56,195 nt of DNA from Vibrio penaeicida (lineage in GTDB: Bacteria; Pseudomonadota; Gammaproteobacteria; Enterobacterales; Vibrionaceae): NCBI RefSeq assembly GCF_002933855.1, contig NZ_BFAQ01000012.1:1-56195 (forward strand). The letters are read 5' to 3'. The position numbers and the translations under genes are program-made. Every line of letters starts with the position of its first letter. Position 1 is the first letter of the stretch. Under the pieces are notes generated by a model. It saw only the letters and a list, made by a program, of their open reading frames with translations. It did no database searches and was not told the DNA's origin. Positions 34,862-42,838 of this stretch are shown in pieces.

Positions 34862-35215
34862 TTAACTTCCGCGATACGTAGAGTAGCCAAATGGCGACAC
34901 CAATAGCGGTACGTGGTAGTGGCTGTCTTCATCGTCTAACCCAAATCGAATGACCACATCATCTAAAAAAGGGGTATTACCGAGATCGATACCTTGATCT
35001 TGATAATACTGAGCAACTTGAAAAACCAATTCGTATTTTCCGCTTTGAAAGGCTTCTCCATCTAACATGGGTAAGTCGGTTCTTCCATCACTATTGGTTT
35101 GGACAGATTTGATTAACTCAGACCCATTTTCCACTCTTCGGTATAGATCTATCTGAACGTGTTTTGCGGGCGTCCCGTGTGTGGTGTCCAGAATATGTGT
35201 TGTTAATTTACCCAT
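34862..35215 (-). CDS. uraH: 5-hydroxyisourate hydrolase
   Basis: A 117-aa transthyretin-related enzyme hydrolysing 5-hydroxyisourate to OHCU, the second step of urate breakdown. ATG 35215 has AAGGA upstream; the frame's upstream extension is not conserved. Family signatures are clear: LTTHILDTTHGTPAKHVQIDLYR at the N-terminus, HYHVPLLVSPFGYSTYRGS at the C-terminus, with the YRGS tetrapeptide and conserved His residues. It is divergent from puuE across a 266-bp region with the GntR palindrome. Confidence 0.93.
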   Translation of the reverse strand: MGKLTTHILDTTHGTPAKHVQIDLYRRVENGSELIKSVQTNSDGRTDLPMLDGEAFQSGKYELVFQVAQYYQDQGIDLGNTPFLDDVVIRFGLDDEDSHYHVPLLVSPFGYSTYRGS

Positions 35216-35417
35216 CTCCAATTTCCTTTTTGTACACAATGTAGCGCCTATTAAAGGCGAATTGGTGCCAATCTTCAGCGAGGATTTTGTCATTTCGTGA
35301 ACTCACGCAGATTGAGAAAGCTCAAAATTGCGGATAAATCCATCTAACCTCTTCAAATATAGCTGCTATTCTCAAAATAAGTGATGAAGAAATGTACTCT
35401 TTACTTTTTTATCAGTG

Positions 35418-35431
35418 AATTGTATACAATT
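35418..35431. promoter_or_regulatory. Putative GntR operator upstream of puuE/uraH
   Basis: Perfect 14-bp palindrome AATTGTATACAATT, 51 bp upstream of the puuE start, in the divergent region shared with uraH. Identical over 12 bp to the site before aceB. Confidence 0.6.
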
Positions 35432-35481
35432 ATATAGCGATGATATAGAAATCGAGAAATGTGGTAGGAGGCGAATCGCCA

Positions 35482-36405
35482 GTGAATGATGATGCTTACC
35501 CAAGGGATTTGATTGGCTATGGTGCGTGCCCTCCCGATCCGAAATGGCCCAACGGGGCGAAACTGGCTTTGTCCTTTGTCCTCAATTATGAAGAAGGGGG
35601 CGAACGTTGTGTGCTGCATGGGGATGGTGAATCGGAAGCGTTTCTTTCCGAAATCCCTGCTGCGCAGCCCATCGAAGGGCAACGTCACATCAGCATGGAA
35701 TCCATTTACGAATACGGGAGCCGTGCTGGGGTTTGGCGTGTATTAAGGTTGTTTGAACAGCACCAGATCCCACTCACGGTATTTGCGGTTGCGATGGCGC
35801 TAGAGCGGCACCCTGATGTCGCAAGAGCGTTTGTGGATGCAGGGCATGAAGTATGCAGCCATGGCTATCGTTGGATCGATTACCAAAATATGGCACCCGA
35901 ATTAGAACAAGCAGATATGCTCAAAGCCATATCGATCATTAAAAACTTAACAGGCGAAAGACCACTGGGGTGGTACACGGGACGAACAAGCCCAAATACG
36001 CGAAGGTTAGTGGCAGAAGAGGGTGGGTTCTTATACGACTCCGATGCCTACGACGACGATTTGCCCTATTGGCACACCGAAGGGGAAAAGCCGCAATTGG
36101 TGATTCCGTACACGTTAGATGTCAACGACATGCGGTTCGCCACCCCACAAGGGTTCAATAGCGGTGAGCAGTTCTTCCAATATTTGAAGGACGCGTTCGA
36201 TACCTTGTATGAAGAAGGGGAAACGACCCCCAAAATGATGTCGGTAGGGTTGCATTGCCGCCTTATTGGCAAACCCGCACGCATTGCTTCGCTGAAGCGT
36301 TTTCTTGAGTACGTTCAGCAACATTCGGATGTTTGGCTTTGCCGGCGAGTCGATATCGCCAAGCATTGGCATCAACAGCATCCTTTTGTGGAATCGCATA
36401 AATAA
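35482..36405 (+). CDS. puuE: Allantoinase, PuuE type (polysaccharide-deacetylase fold)
   Basis: A 307-aa enzyme opening allantoin to allantoate. GTG 35482 was chosen because AGGAGG ends about 10 nt upstream. It is the NodB/CE4-like cofactor-independent allantoinase, not the amidohydrolase type: MNDDAYPRDLIGYG at the start, FVLNYEEGGE, HEVCSHGYRWIDYQNM, and MMSVGLHCRLIGKPARIASLKRFLEYV are diagnostic. First gene of the puuE-uraD-alc-allA-puuD operon. Confidence 0.93.
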   Translation: MNDDAYPRDLIGYGACPPDPKWPNGAKLALSFVLNYEEGGERCVLHGDGESEAFLSEIPAAQPIEGQRHISMESIYEYGSRAGVWRVLRLFEQHQIPLTVFAVAMALERHPDVARAFVDAGHEVCSHGYRWIDYQNMAPELEQADMLKAISIIKNLTGERPLGWYTGRTSPNTRRLVAEEGGFLYDSDAYDDDLPYWHTEGEKPQLVIPYTLDVNDMRFATPQGFNSGEQFFQYLKDAFDTLYEEGETTPKMMSVGLHCRLIGKPARIASLKRFLEYVQQHSDVWLCRRVDIAKHWHQQHPFVESHK

Positions 36406-36416
36406 GAGGACGTCCC

Positions 36417-36932
36417 ATGGCGCTTTTTAAAACCTGTAAACCTTCTTTGCTTTCAAAAGACGGTTTCATACACGCTTTTGCCGATATTTATGAACATAGC
36501 CCTTGGGTGGCAGAGGAAACCTATAAGCAAGGCATTACCCCTGCGGATGATCACGTAGAAAGCTTACATAAGAAAATGGCAGCGGTTCTATTAAGGGCTG
36601 ATAAAGCCTCTCAGCTAGCACTGATTTTGGCTCACCCAGATTTGGCAGGCAAAGCGGCAATCAATGGCGAACTGACGCAAGCTTCTACATCAGAACAAGC
36701 TGGTGCAGGTATCGACCAATGTACTGCCGAAGAATTTGAAATGTTTAACGACTTCAATCAACGATACAAAGAGAAATTTGAATTTCCTTTCATCATGGCG
36801 GTTAAAGGAGCGAACCGCTTTCAGATTTTAGATGCGTTTGAACATCGACTAGACAACGCTGCGGAGACTGAGTTTTCAACAGCATTGAATGAAATCAACA
36901 AAATAGCGCTATTCAGATTATTAGAGATGTAG
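36417..36932 (+). CDS. uraD: OHCU decarboxylase
   Basis: A 171-aa enzyme converting 2-oxo-4-hydroxy-4-carboxy-5-ureidoimidazoline to S-allantoin. AGAGGA precedes the ATG, 11 nt after puuE. Family signatures seen: [25 protein letters not shown] with the catalytic-region His, and [19 protein letters not shown] followed by a helical end. Length matches the family. It acts after UraH in the same pathway. Confidence 0.93.
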   Translation: MALFKTCKPSLLSKDGFIHAFADIYEHSPWVAEETYKQGITPADDHVESLHKKMAAVLLRADKASQLALILAHPDLAGKAAINGELTQASTSEQAGAGIDQCTAEEFEMFNDFNQRYKEKFEFPFIMAVKGANRFQILDAFEHRLDNAAETEFSTALNEINKIALFRLLEM

Positions 36933-36957
36933 TATTTACCAAAGGAGGGATAGGGAT

Positions 36958-38007
36958 ATGCCCTTAAATATCAATAATTTTGTCAACTTAGCGGATGAGA
37001 AGTTAGGGGCGAAAGCGATTTACGCTACCGATGATTTCTTCGCAGATAAGAGCCGGCTAATCCAGCGACAAGAGCCTGTTTGGAAAGAAGGGCTGTACGA
37101 CGACAACGGAAAGTGGATGGATGGCTGGGAGAGCCGTCGAAAAAGAGAAGAAGGGCACGATTACTGCGTGATCCGGCTTGCAATGGCGGGCGAGATTTCA
37201 GCGGTAGACATCGATACGCGTTTCTTTACGGGAAACTATCCGCCTTCCGCATCCATTGAAGCATGCTATTGCCCGATTGGCGATCCAGACGAGCATACCT
37301 ATTGGGCTGAGATTCTGACTTCTGTTGGGCTGCAAGGCGATCAGCAACATCTGTTTCCTATCGAAGCTGGCAGCAATTTTACCCATGTCCGTTTGAACAT
37401 TTTCCCAGATGGTGGCATCGCACGTCTCAGAGTGTACGGTTTGCCTGCGGTGGACTGGAACCAGATAGACGTACTACAAAGTATTGATTTGGCTTCGGTT
37501 GCCTACGGAGCAAGGGCGCTATCTTGCAGCGATGAGCATTACGGTAATAAAAGCAATTTATTGGGTCCTGGTCGTGGCGAGAATATGGGAGACGGTTGGG
37601 AAACCGCCAGACGAAGAACGCCAGGTAATGATTGGGTGATTGTGGCGTTAGGTCATGCGGGAAATGTTGAAAAAATTGTTGTGGATACCGCACACTTTAA
37701 AGGTAACTACCCCGATACGTGTTCTATTCAAGCGGCCTTCGTTAAAGGGGGAACTGACGAGCAAATAGAAACGCAAAGCCTTTTTTGGCGCGAGTTGTTA
37801 CCTTCACAAAAACTCAGTGCGGATGCCATTCATGAGTTTGAGTCGCAGGTTAACCCAATTGGACCCGTCACGCATATCCGCCTTAATATTTTTCCGGATG
37901 GAGGGGTGAGCAGGTTGAGAGTGATTGGGACAAAAGCGGGAACATCATGCCAGCTTGCAACGGGGCAAAGCTCGGCTGGCTTGTCTCATGCGGTTGAAAG
38001 TGATTGA
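36958..38007 (+). CDS. alc: Allantoicase
   Basis: A 349-aa enzyme hydrolysing allantoate to ureidoglycolate and urea. AAAGGAGGG precedes the ATG. Two tandem jelly-roll repeats are visible: ~15-165 and ~185-335, each with [11 protein letters not shown] / [11 protein letters not shown], then [11 protein letters not shown] / [11 protein letters not shown], and [20 protein letters not shown] / [20 protein letters not shown]. The pathway uses allantoicase rather than allantoate amidohydrolase, so urea, not ammonia, is the nitrogen product at this step. Confidence 0.94.
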   Translation: MPLNINNFVNLADEKLGAKAIYATDDFFADKSRLIQRQEPVWKEGLYDDNGKWMDGWESRRKREEGHDYCVIRLAMAGEISAVDIDTRFFTGNYPPSASIEACYCPIGDPDEHTYWAEILTSVGLQGDQQHLFPIEAGSNFTHVRLNIFPDGGIARLRVYGLPAVDWNQIDVLQSIDLASVAYGARALSCSDEHYGNKSNLLGPGRGENMGDGWETARRRTPGNDWVIVALGHAGNVEKIVVDTAHFKGNYPDTCSIQAAFVKGGTDEQIETQSLFWRELLPSQKLSADAIHEFESQVNPIGPVTHIRLNIFPDGGVSRLRVIGTKAGTSCQLATGQSSAGLSHAVESD

Positions 38008-38008
38008 T

Positions 38009-38548
38009 ATGCTGAGCACAACAAAGGCAACGAATGAACTCAAAATCGAGGTGCTTTCAAAAGAAGCCTTTGCCCCTTTTGGTGATGTGATTGAAGCCGA
38101 TAATCGTGAGTTTTTCTTTATCAATAATGGCTCTACCAAGCGGTTTCACCAGTTAGCAAAGGCAGACACAGAAACCTTTGGTGGAAATACGATCATCAGT
38201 ATTTTTGAAGCCACCCCACTCGATTACCCTTTGCAGATCAGAATGCTAGAACGGCACCCTCTGGGGTCGCAAGCGTTTATGCCTTTGCTTAGACACCCGT
38301 TTTTAATCGTTGTCGCCCCTTTCGCTGAGACACCCGATCCAACAGCTATCAGAGCATTTATCAGCAATGGCAAACAAGGGGTGAACTATCATAAAGGTAT
38401 ATGGCATCACCCAGTCTTAGCGCTGAACTCAGATGATCAATTTTTGGTGGTCGACCGAAGTGGGGAAGGGGATAACTGCGATGAGTACTTTTTCCCTGAA
38501 TCCAACATTCGAACGTTATCGCTTTCTTCCGGAATATTACCGAAGTAA
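38009..38548 (+). CDS. allA: Ureidoglycolate lyase
   Basis: A 179-aa cupin-type enzyme splitting ureidoglycolate into glyoxylate and urea. ATG 38009 lies one base after the allantoicase stop codon (an in-frame ATG at 37988 is an alternative). Family features: LSKEAFAPFGDVIEAD at the N-terminus, MLERHPLGSQAFMPL, QGVNYHKGIWHHPVLAL and the final DCDEYFF-like element (NCDEYFF). Glyoxylate is then available to malate synthase at 32424. Confidence 0.9.
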   Translation: MLSTTKATNELKIEVLSKEAFAPFGDVIEADNREFFFINNGSTKRFHQLAKADTETFGGNTIISIFEATPLDYPLQIRMLERHPLGSQAFMPLLRHPFLIVVAPFAETPDPTAIRAFISNGKQGVNYHKGIWHHPVLALNSDDQFLVVDRSGEGDNCDEYFFPESNIRTLSLSSGILPK

Positions 38549-38587
38549 CTCGCGACTAAATGACTACTGACCACAAAGGAGTGTGAG

Positions 38588-39844
38588 ATGGATCCACATG
38601 TAACAGAGTGGCTGAACTTAGTGATTCGCTGGGTTCACATGATTGTAGGCATCGCATGGATTGGTGCTTCTTTCTATTTTGTTTGGCTTGAAAACAACCT
38701 CAACAGAATCAACCCGAAAACGGGGTTAGCTGGAGATTTATGGGCGATCCACGGCGGCGGGATTTATCATCTAGAAAAATATAAATTAGCGCCTCCACAA
38801 ATGCCGGAAAAACTGCATTGGTTTAAATGGGAAGCGTATTTTACGTGGATAACGGGCGTACTTCTCCTCGCGATTGTGTACTACCTAAACGCCGAAATTT
38901 ATTTGATTGCGCCCGGTTCTGGGCTCAGTTCCATGCAAGCCATTGGCATCGGTGTGGGCGCACTTGTGGCTGGTTGGTTTGTTTACGACGTTTTGTGTGA
39001 TTCACCCTTGGGGCAAAAACCGTTGTTGCTCGGCATCATCATCTTCGTTTTGTTGGTGGCATCAGCTTACGGTTTAACACAGGTGTTCAGTGGACGAGGT
39101 GCTTACATTCATGTTGGGGCGATAATCGGCACCATCATGGTGGGTAACGTATTTCGAATCATCATGCCTGCCCAACGTAACTTAGTAAGCGCGATAGAGA
39201 AAGGCGAAACTCCCGACCCTAGCTTACCTGCGAAAGGGCTGCTTCGATCTCGTCACAATAACTACCTAACGCTGCCGGTGCTGTTCATCATGATCAGTAA
39301 TCATTTTCCTAGTACGTACGGTTCTAGCTGGAATTGGCTGATTTTAGCTGGGCTTGCGGCATTCAGTATCTTGGTTCGCCATTACTTTAACACTCGCCAT
39401 GGAAGTCAAAAGTTTGCGTGGACTCTGCCTGTTGCGGCAGTTGGGATGATCACCTTGGCGTTTGTTACATCACCAATCAGTAAGCCAGTCTCTACGCCAT
39501 CTGTTTCGCTAGAGCCGTCCGCTACGAAAGAGCAGTCCGCTACGGCAGAGCAATCGGCTGCTAATCCCTTGAAAGTAAAAGAGACAATGTTCACCAAGGT
39601 ACATTCCGTGATACGCGAGCGCTGTACGGTGTGTCATTCGGCTAACCCAACACACGTGGCGTTTCAAACGGCACCCGCAGGGGTGATATTGGATACACCG
39701 AAAGAGATCCAAAATAACGTTGACCGTATTGTGGCGCAAACTGTCACGACACAAGTGATGCCGATAGGGAATTTGACTCAAATGACGGATGAAGAACGCA
39801 CCTTGATTGGCGATTGGGCTTCAAAGGGGGCTCAAATTCACTAG
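38588..39844 (+). CDS. puuD: Membrane urate oxidase PuuD with C-terminal cytochrome c domain
   Basis: A 418-aa protein starting urate degradation. Residues ~1-305 form the urate-oxidase membrane domain (WLNLVIRWVHMIVGIAWIGASFYFVWLEN, then GGGIYHLEKYKLAP, then SRHNNYLTLPVLFIMISNHF) with about eight helices. A Ser/Thr/Glu-rich linker (~308-335) made of an 18-bp DNA repeat leads to a cytochrome c domain with haem motif CTVCH and a later Met in TQVMPIGN. PuuD passes electrons to the respiratory chain through this domain, unlike soluble uricase. AAGGAG precedes the ATG. It is the last gene of the operon. Confidence 0.94.
   Translation: MDPHVTEWLNLVIRWVHMIVGIAWIGASFYFVWLENNLNRINPKTGLAGDLWAIHGGGIYHLEKYKLAPPQMPEKLHWFKWEAYFTWITGVLLLAIVYYLNAEIYLIAPGSGLSSMQAIGIGVGALVAGWFVYDVLCDSPLGQKPLLLGIIIFVLLVASAYGLTQVFSGRGAYIHVGAIIGTIMVGNVFRIIMPAQRNLVSAIEKGETPDPSLPAKGLLRSRHNNYLTLPVLFIMISNHFPSTYGSSWNWLILAGLAAFSILVRHYFNTRHGSQKFAWTLPVAAVGMITLAFVTSPISKPVSTPSVSLEPSATKEQSATAEQSAANPLKVKETMFTKVHSVIRERCTVCHSANPTHVAFQTAPAGVILDTPKEIQNNVDRIVAQTVTTQVMPIGNLTQMTDEERTLIGDWASKGAQIH
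39518..39563 (+). repeat. 18-bp tandem repeat in the PuuD linker
   Basis: Two 18-bp units (39518-39535, 39536-39553; TCCGCTACGAAAGAGCAG type) and a partial third encode SATKEQ-SATAEQ-SA between the membrane and cytochrome domains. In-frame copy-number change would alter linker length only. Confidence 0.75.
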
Positions 39845-39941
39845 GGTTTACTGAGTTTTCACGGCTAAATTTACTTCACTTCAGTGATATAGCAGGGTTA
39901 GGCAGTAGCCAAGCGTCGGCAAGATGCTATATTACTTGAAT

Positions 39942-39961
39942 ATATTCATATTTATTCAAGT
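39942..39961. repeat. 20-nt string repeated at 266-285
   Basis: Exact copy of bases 266-285 (ATATTCATATTTATTCAAGT). Here it forms the right half of a hairpin, ACTTGAAT (39934-39941) with ATTCAAGT (39954-39961), ending 11 nt before the dCMP deaminase start. Confidence 0.6.
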
Positions 39962-39972
39962 GAGGGAGTGGA

Positions 39973-40425
39973 ATGATTTCTAAATGGGCGCAGCGTTTTT
40001 TCCAAATGGCGGAGCTGGTGGGGTCTTGGAGTAAAGATCCGTCAACGCAAGTCGGCGCTGTGATAACAAAGCATAACCGAATTGTTTCAGTTGGCTTTAA
40101 TGGTTACCCACATGGTATTTCAGACAGTGCAGGAACCGATGAGCGCGACATGAAGTATTTGAAAACACTTCACGCCGAAGAAAACGCGATTCTATTTGCA
40201 AAACGAGATTTGGACAATTGTGAAATTTGGGTGACACATTTTCCGTGCCCTAACTGCGCCGCCAAGATCATTCAAACGGGCATTAAAGCAGTACATTGCC
40301 CTGAACAAACAGAAGATTTTCTTTCGCGTTGGGGGGATAAAATCCAAGTCAGCCAAGGCATGTTTGAAGAAGCCGGGGTCGAAGTGGATTGGCTACCGCT
40401 TAATGACCTGAATTTAAAAGACTAG
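39973..40425 (+). CDS. dCMP/cytidine deaminase-family protein
   Basis: A 150-aa zinc deaminase. Zinc motifs are complete: LHAEENAI (His ligand plus catalytic Glu) and PCPNCAAKI (two Cys ligands). The N-terminal WSKDPSTQVGAVITKHNRIVSVGFNGYP is typical of deoxycytidylate deaminases (ComEB/Dcd-like), which make dUMP for thymidylate synthesis. Odd point: the TAG stop codon at 40423-40425 is the first three bases of the terminal repeat of a miniature element, so the end of the gene may have been set by insertion. Confidence 0.85.
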   Translation: MISKWAQRFFQMAELVGSWSKDPSTQVGAVITKHNRIVSVGFNGYPHGISDSAGTDERDMKYLKTLHAEENAILFAKRDLDNCEIWVTHFPCPNCAAKIIQTGIKAVHCPEQTEDFLSRWGDKIQVSQGMFEEAGVEVDWLPLNDLNLKD

Positions 40426-40690
40426 GGTCTGTTGATCTTTCGAGATGATTTTTGCAGCAATTTGTGGGTTATTTATACAAGGCAGAGCTTATTCGGTGTA
40501 GTCGCTCTACATCAATAGGCGATAACGCAGTAGAAATAGGCCACAAATGCTGCCCGAAGGGTTCGCTTCTATGCACTTTACTCTTTGTTGCAAGGTATTT
40601 GCTTAGAATGACTAGGCTACACACCTTGCGCCGCGATTAAAATGCATAGAAGTCGAACAAAATTTAACCGCGAAAGTTCAACAGACCCTA
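40423..40690. mobile_element. MITE-like element, 268 bp
   Basis: Terminal inverted repeats TAGGGTCTGTTGATCTTTCG (40423-40442) and its near-complement (40671-40690) match at 19 of 20 positions. Inside are three further inverted pairs: GCAGCAATTTGTGG / CCACAAATGCTGC (40454-40467, 40541-40553), CTTCTATGCA / TGCATAGAAG (40566-40575, 40643-40652) and GCAAGGT / ACCTTGC (40590-40596, 40623-40629). No transposase is encoded; the internal 62-codon frame is not gene-like. The GGGTCT...AGACCC core is flanked by TA on both sides, compatible with a TA target duplication of Tc/mariner-IS630 type. Confidence 0.8.
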
Positions 40691-40724
40691 AAAGATTCTT
40701 AACAGGTTAAAATATTCTCAACAG

Positions 40725-40754
40725 AAAAAATGCGGCTATGAAGCCGCATTTTTT
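40725..40754. terminator. Bidirectional terminator
   Basis: AAAAAATGCGGCT / AGCCGCATTTTTT, 13-bp stem with a 4-nt loop, between the miniature element and the minus-strand TetR gene. Confidence 0.85.
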
Positions 40755-40766
40755 GTATCGTGATTT

Positions 40767-41366
40767 TTACGGAGACTCTTTCTGAACATAGTCAAACAGT
40801 TGTTCTGCTAAACGAGTCAGCGTACCTTTTGGTGGATTGGTGTGGGAAAAGGTACGAATGCCGTAAATGCCCATCACCAAAAACTCCGCTATTTCGTTGC
40901 AGTCTCGTTTATCAGCAATCTCACCGTGCTTTTGAGCCTGTTCGAGTTTCAACTTAATAGCGCTTTGCCATTTACCCATTAAACCTGAGATAACGCTTTC
41001 TACTTCTTCATCTTGCTGAGAAAGTTCGCTGAGCGATTTTTGTAGTAAGCAATCTTTAATTTCTTCGCGTTCACATTCATCAACGACCGAAGCCAAATAT
41101 CCTTTCAACGCGTTTAGTGTCGAGCTTTGCCCTTCAAAGTGTGCTTCAAAAGATGCTTGGCTCTCGACACCGTATTGATCCAGTGCGGCCAGCAGCAATC
41201 CACGCTTATTAGTAAATGCGCAATAAATAGACCCTGGGTGCAGCCCCGTTGCACTTTTTAAGTCTTGCATACTGGTTTTGGCGTAGCCCTTAGAAATAAA
41301 GACTTCCATTGCCGATCGTAATACTTCCTCACGATCGAATTCTGCACTGCGCATCTTGGTACTCAT
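40767..41366 (-). CDS. TetR/AcrR-family regulator, divergent from an OYE gene
   Basis: A 199-aa repressor. Residues ~12-58 form the TetR helix-turn-helix (VLRSAMEVFISKGYAKTSMQDLKSATGLHPGSIYCAFTNKRGLLL). The C-terminal domain is helical with cysteines at ECEREEIKDCLL that could sense electrophiles. It is divergent from an old-yellow-enzyme gene, like nemR-nemA, and the intergenic region holds five 16-bp palindromes. It very likely represses both genes through these sites. Confidence 0.88.
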   Translation of the reverse strand: MSTKMRSAEFDREEVLRSAMEVFISKGYAKTSMQDLKSATGLHPGSIYCAFTNKRGLLLAALDQYGVESQASFEAHFEGQSSTLNALKGYLASVVDECEREEIKDCLLQKSLSELSQQDEEVESVISGLMGKWQSAIKLKLEQAQKHGEIADKRDCNEIAEFLVMGIYGIRTFSHTNPPKGTLTRLAEQLFDYVQKESP

Positions 41367-41396
41367 AAAAAACGTAATAGGCGCATTCTAATTGAC

Positions 41397-41512
41397 TTTG
41401 AACAATCATTCAAAAAAATACTTGAACAATTGTTCAAGAAAGTACTTGAATGAATGTTCAAGAAAGTACTTGAATGAATGTTCAAGAAAGGCTAACTTGA
41501 ACGCGTATTCAA
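41397..41512. promoter_or_regulatory. Array of five palindromic operators on a 24-bp period
   Basis: Five copies of the 16-bp dyad TTGAAY-N4-RTTCAA lie at 41398-41413, 41422-41437, 41446-41461, 41470-41485 and 41497-41512. The first four are spaced exactly 24 bp and share the linker AAGAAAGTAC or similar; the last is at 27 bp. Copy 2 extends to a perfect 18-bp palindrome and copies 3 and 4 are identical. They fill the space between the divergent tetR and OYE genes. Confidence 0.85.
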
Positions 41513-41526
41513 GAAAGGACAGAGCA

Positions 41527-42570
41527 ATGACCGAGAAATTATTCGAATCGTTTCAACTAAATAGCACGATTACCTTACAAAACCATATCTTGATGGCACC
41601 GCTAACTCGTTGTATGGCAGACGACGAATTAGTCCCAACCGACGCCATGGTGGAATACTACGCAAGGCGCGCTAAGTCGGGTTTGATCATTTCAGAGGCA
41701 ACAATCATTCGACCGGATGGTCAGGGCTATCCAAACACGCCTGGAATTTACACGCCGGAACAAATTCAAGGTTGGCGCAAAGTAACAGATGCGGTGCATG
41801 CAAAGGGTGGCAAAATTTTTGTTCAGTTGTGGCACACCGGCAGAGTGGCGCATCCGTATTTTTGGGGTGGTGAACATGTCCTCGCCCCTTCAGCAATTGC
41901 TGTAGAAGGCACAGTGCCTAGAATGCGCGAGCTTTCGTATGTCGTTCCTAAGCCAGCCAGTAAAGATGAGATCAGCCAGCTTGTAGAGGATTTTGCTCAA
42001 GCTGCATCCAATGCGATTGATGCGGGATTTGATGGAGTGGAGATTCATGGCGCAAATGGCTATTTGATTGACCAATTCCTACATTATTCCAGCAACACCC
42101 GAGAAGATGAATTTGGCGGTAACGCTGAAAACATGGCACGTTTCCCACTGGCTGTGTTAGATGCGATTTCAGCAAGAATTGGTGAAGACAGAACGGCGCT
42201 TCGCGTTTCCCCAGCGGCATATTTCAACATGGATAGTGATCCACGAGATCGCGCTGTGTTCGATTATTACCTTGCAGAGCTAGATAAGCGTGATATTGCT
42301 TACCTGCATATTGGGATTTTTGATGACAGCACAGAGTTTGATTATTTGGATGGAACGCCAACAGCTTATTTAAGAAAACACTACGGCAAAACGTTGGTAG
42401 GAAATGGTAGCTACAGTGCGGAATCGGGCAGTGCTGCTATTAAAGCTGGGAAATTTGATCTAGTAGCAATTGGTCGCCCATTCATTGCTAACCCAGATTA
42501 TGTGGAGCGTGTGGAAAGTGGAGAAACGCTGAAGGAGTATTCAGAAGAAATGCTGAGTACTCTTTATTAA
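41527..42570 (+). CDS. Old yellow enzyme-family flavin oxidoreductase (NemA-like)
   Basis: A 347-aa FMN-dependent NAD(P)H reductase of activated alkenes, quinones or nitro compounds. ATG 41527 has AAGGA 7 nt upstream; the longer open frame runs through the operator array and is not coding. Landmarks: NHILMAPLTRCMAD at the N-terminus, VQLWHTGRVAHP, the substrate His/Asn pair in GVEIHGANGYLIDQFLH, SSNTREDEFGG, and the FMN-phosphate segment LVAIGRPFIANPD. Context with a divergent TetR gene parallels E. coli nemRA, which responds to electrophiles. Confidence 0.92.
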   Translation: MTEKLFESFQLNSTITLQNHILMAPLTRCMADDELVPTDAMVEYYARRAKSGLIISEATIIRPDGQGYPNTPGIYTPEQIQGWRKVTDAVHAKGGKIFVQLWHTGRVAHPYFWGGEHVLAPSAIAVEGTVPRMRELSYVVPKPASKDEISQLVEDFAQAASNAIDAGFDGVEIHGANGYLIDQFLHYSSNTREDEFGGNAENMARFPLAVLDAISARIGEDRTALRVSPAAYFNMDSDPRDRAVFDYYLAELDKRDIAYLHIGIFDDSTEFDYLDGTPTAYLRKHYGKTLVGNGSYSAESGSAAIKAGKFDLVAIGRPFIANPDYVERVESGETLKEYSEEMLSTLY

Positions 42571-42629
42571 AGTTATCTATTAGCGCTAACTGTAAAAGCT
42601 TTCTATTAGAGTCATTTTCTAATGATTCC

Positions 42630-42665
42630 AAGAACCGTTTGCTTTCCTGCAAACGGTTCTTTTTT
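42630..42665 (+). terminator. Rho-independent terminator of the OYE gene
   Basis: AAGAACCGTTTGC / GCAAACGGTTCTT, 13-bp stem with a 6-nt loop, followed by a T-run, 60 nt after the stop. Confidence 0.88.
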
Positions 42666-42838
42666 ATCTGCTCTTTGAAGCATTATGAGAAAAAAAGCGA
42701 TGAACATTTTTTTGATGCTTTCAAGTCGTCCCATTTTTAGGATCTAGAATCCAAACCTCAGAATTTTCCGCAACTTGGAGATATATTGACTATCTTGAAA
42801 ATGGTAGATAACCGTTAGTAAGTTAGGAAGAGCAACCA

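Noticed and set aside
40452..40640. 62-codon frame inside the MITE-like element
   Set aside because: It lies across the element's inverted repeats and has no gene-like composition or binding site.
41397..41512. CRISPR-like array
   Set aside because: Repeats are palindromic operators with near-constant 8-bp linkers, no unique spacers and no cas genes.
41392..41526. N-terminal extension of the OYE gene encoding repeated KYLNECSR peptides
   Set aside because: The repeats arise from translating the five-operator array; the ATG at 41527 has a good binding site and matches the family start.
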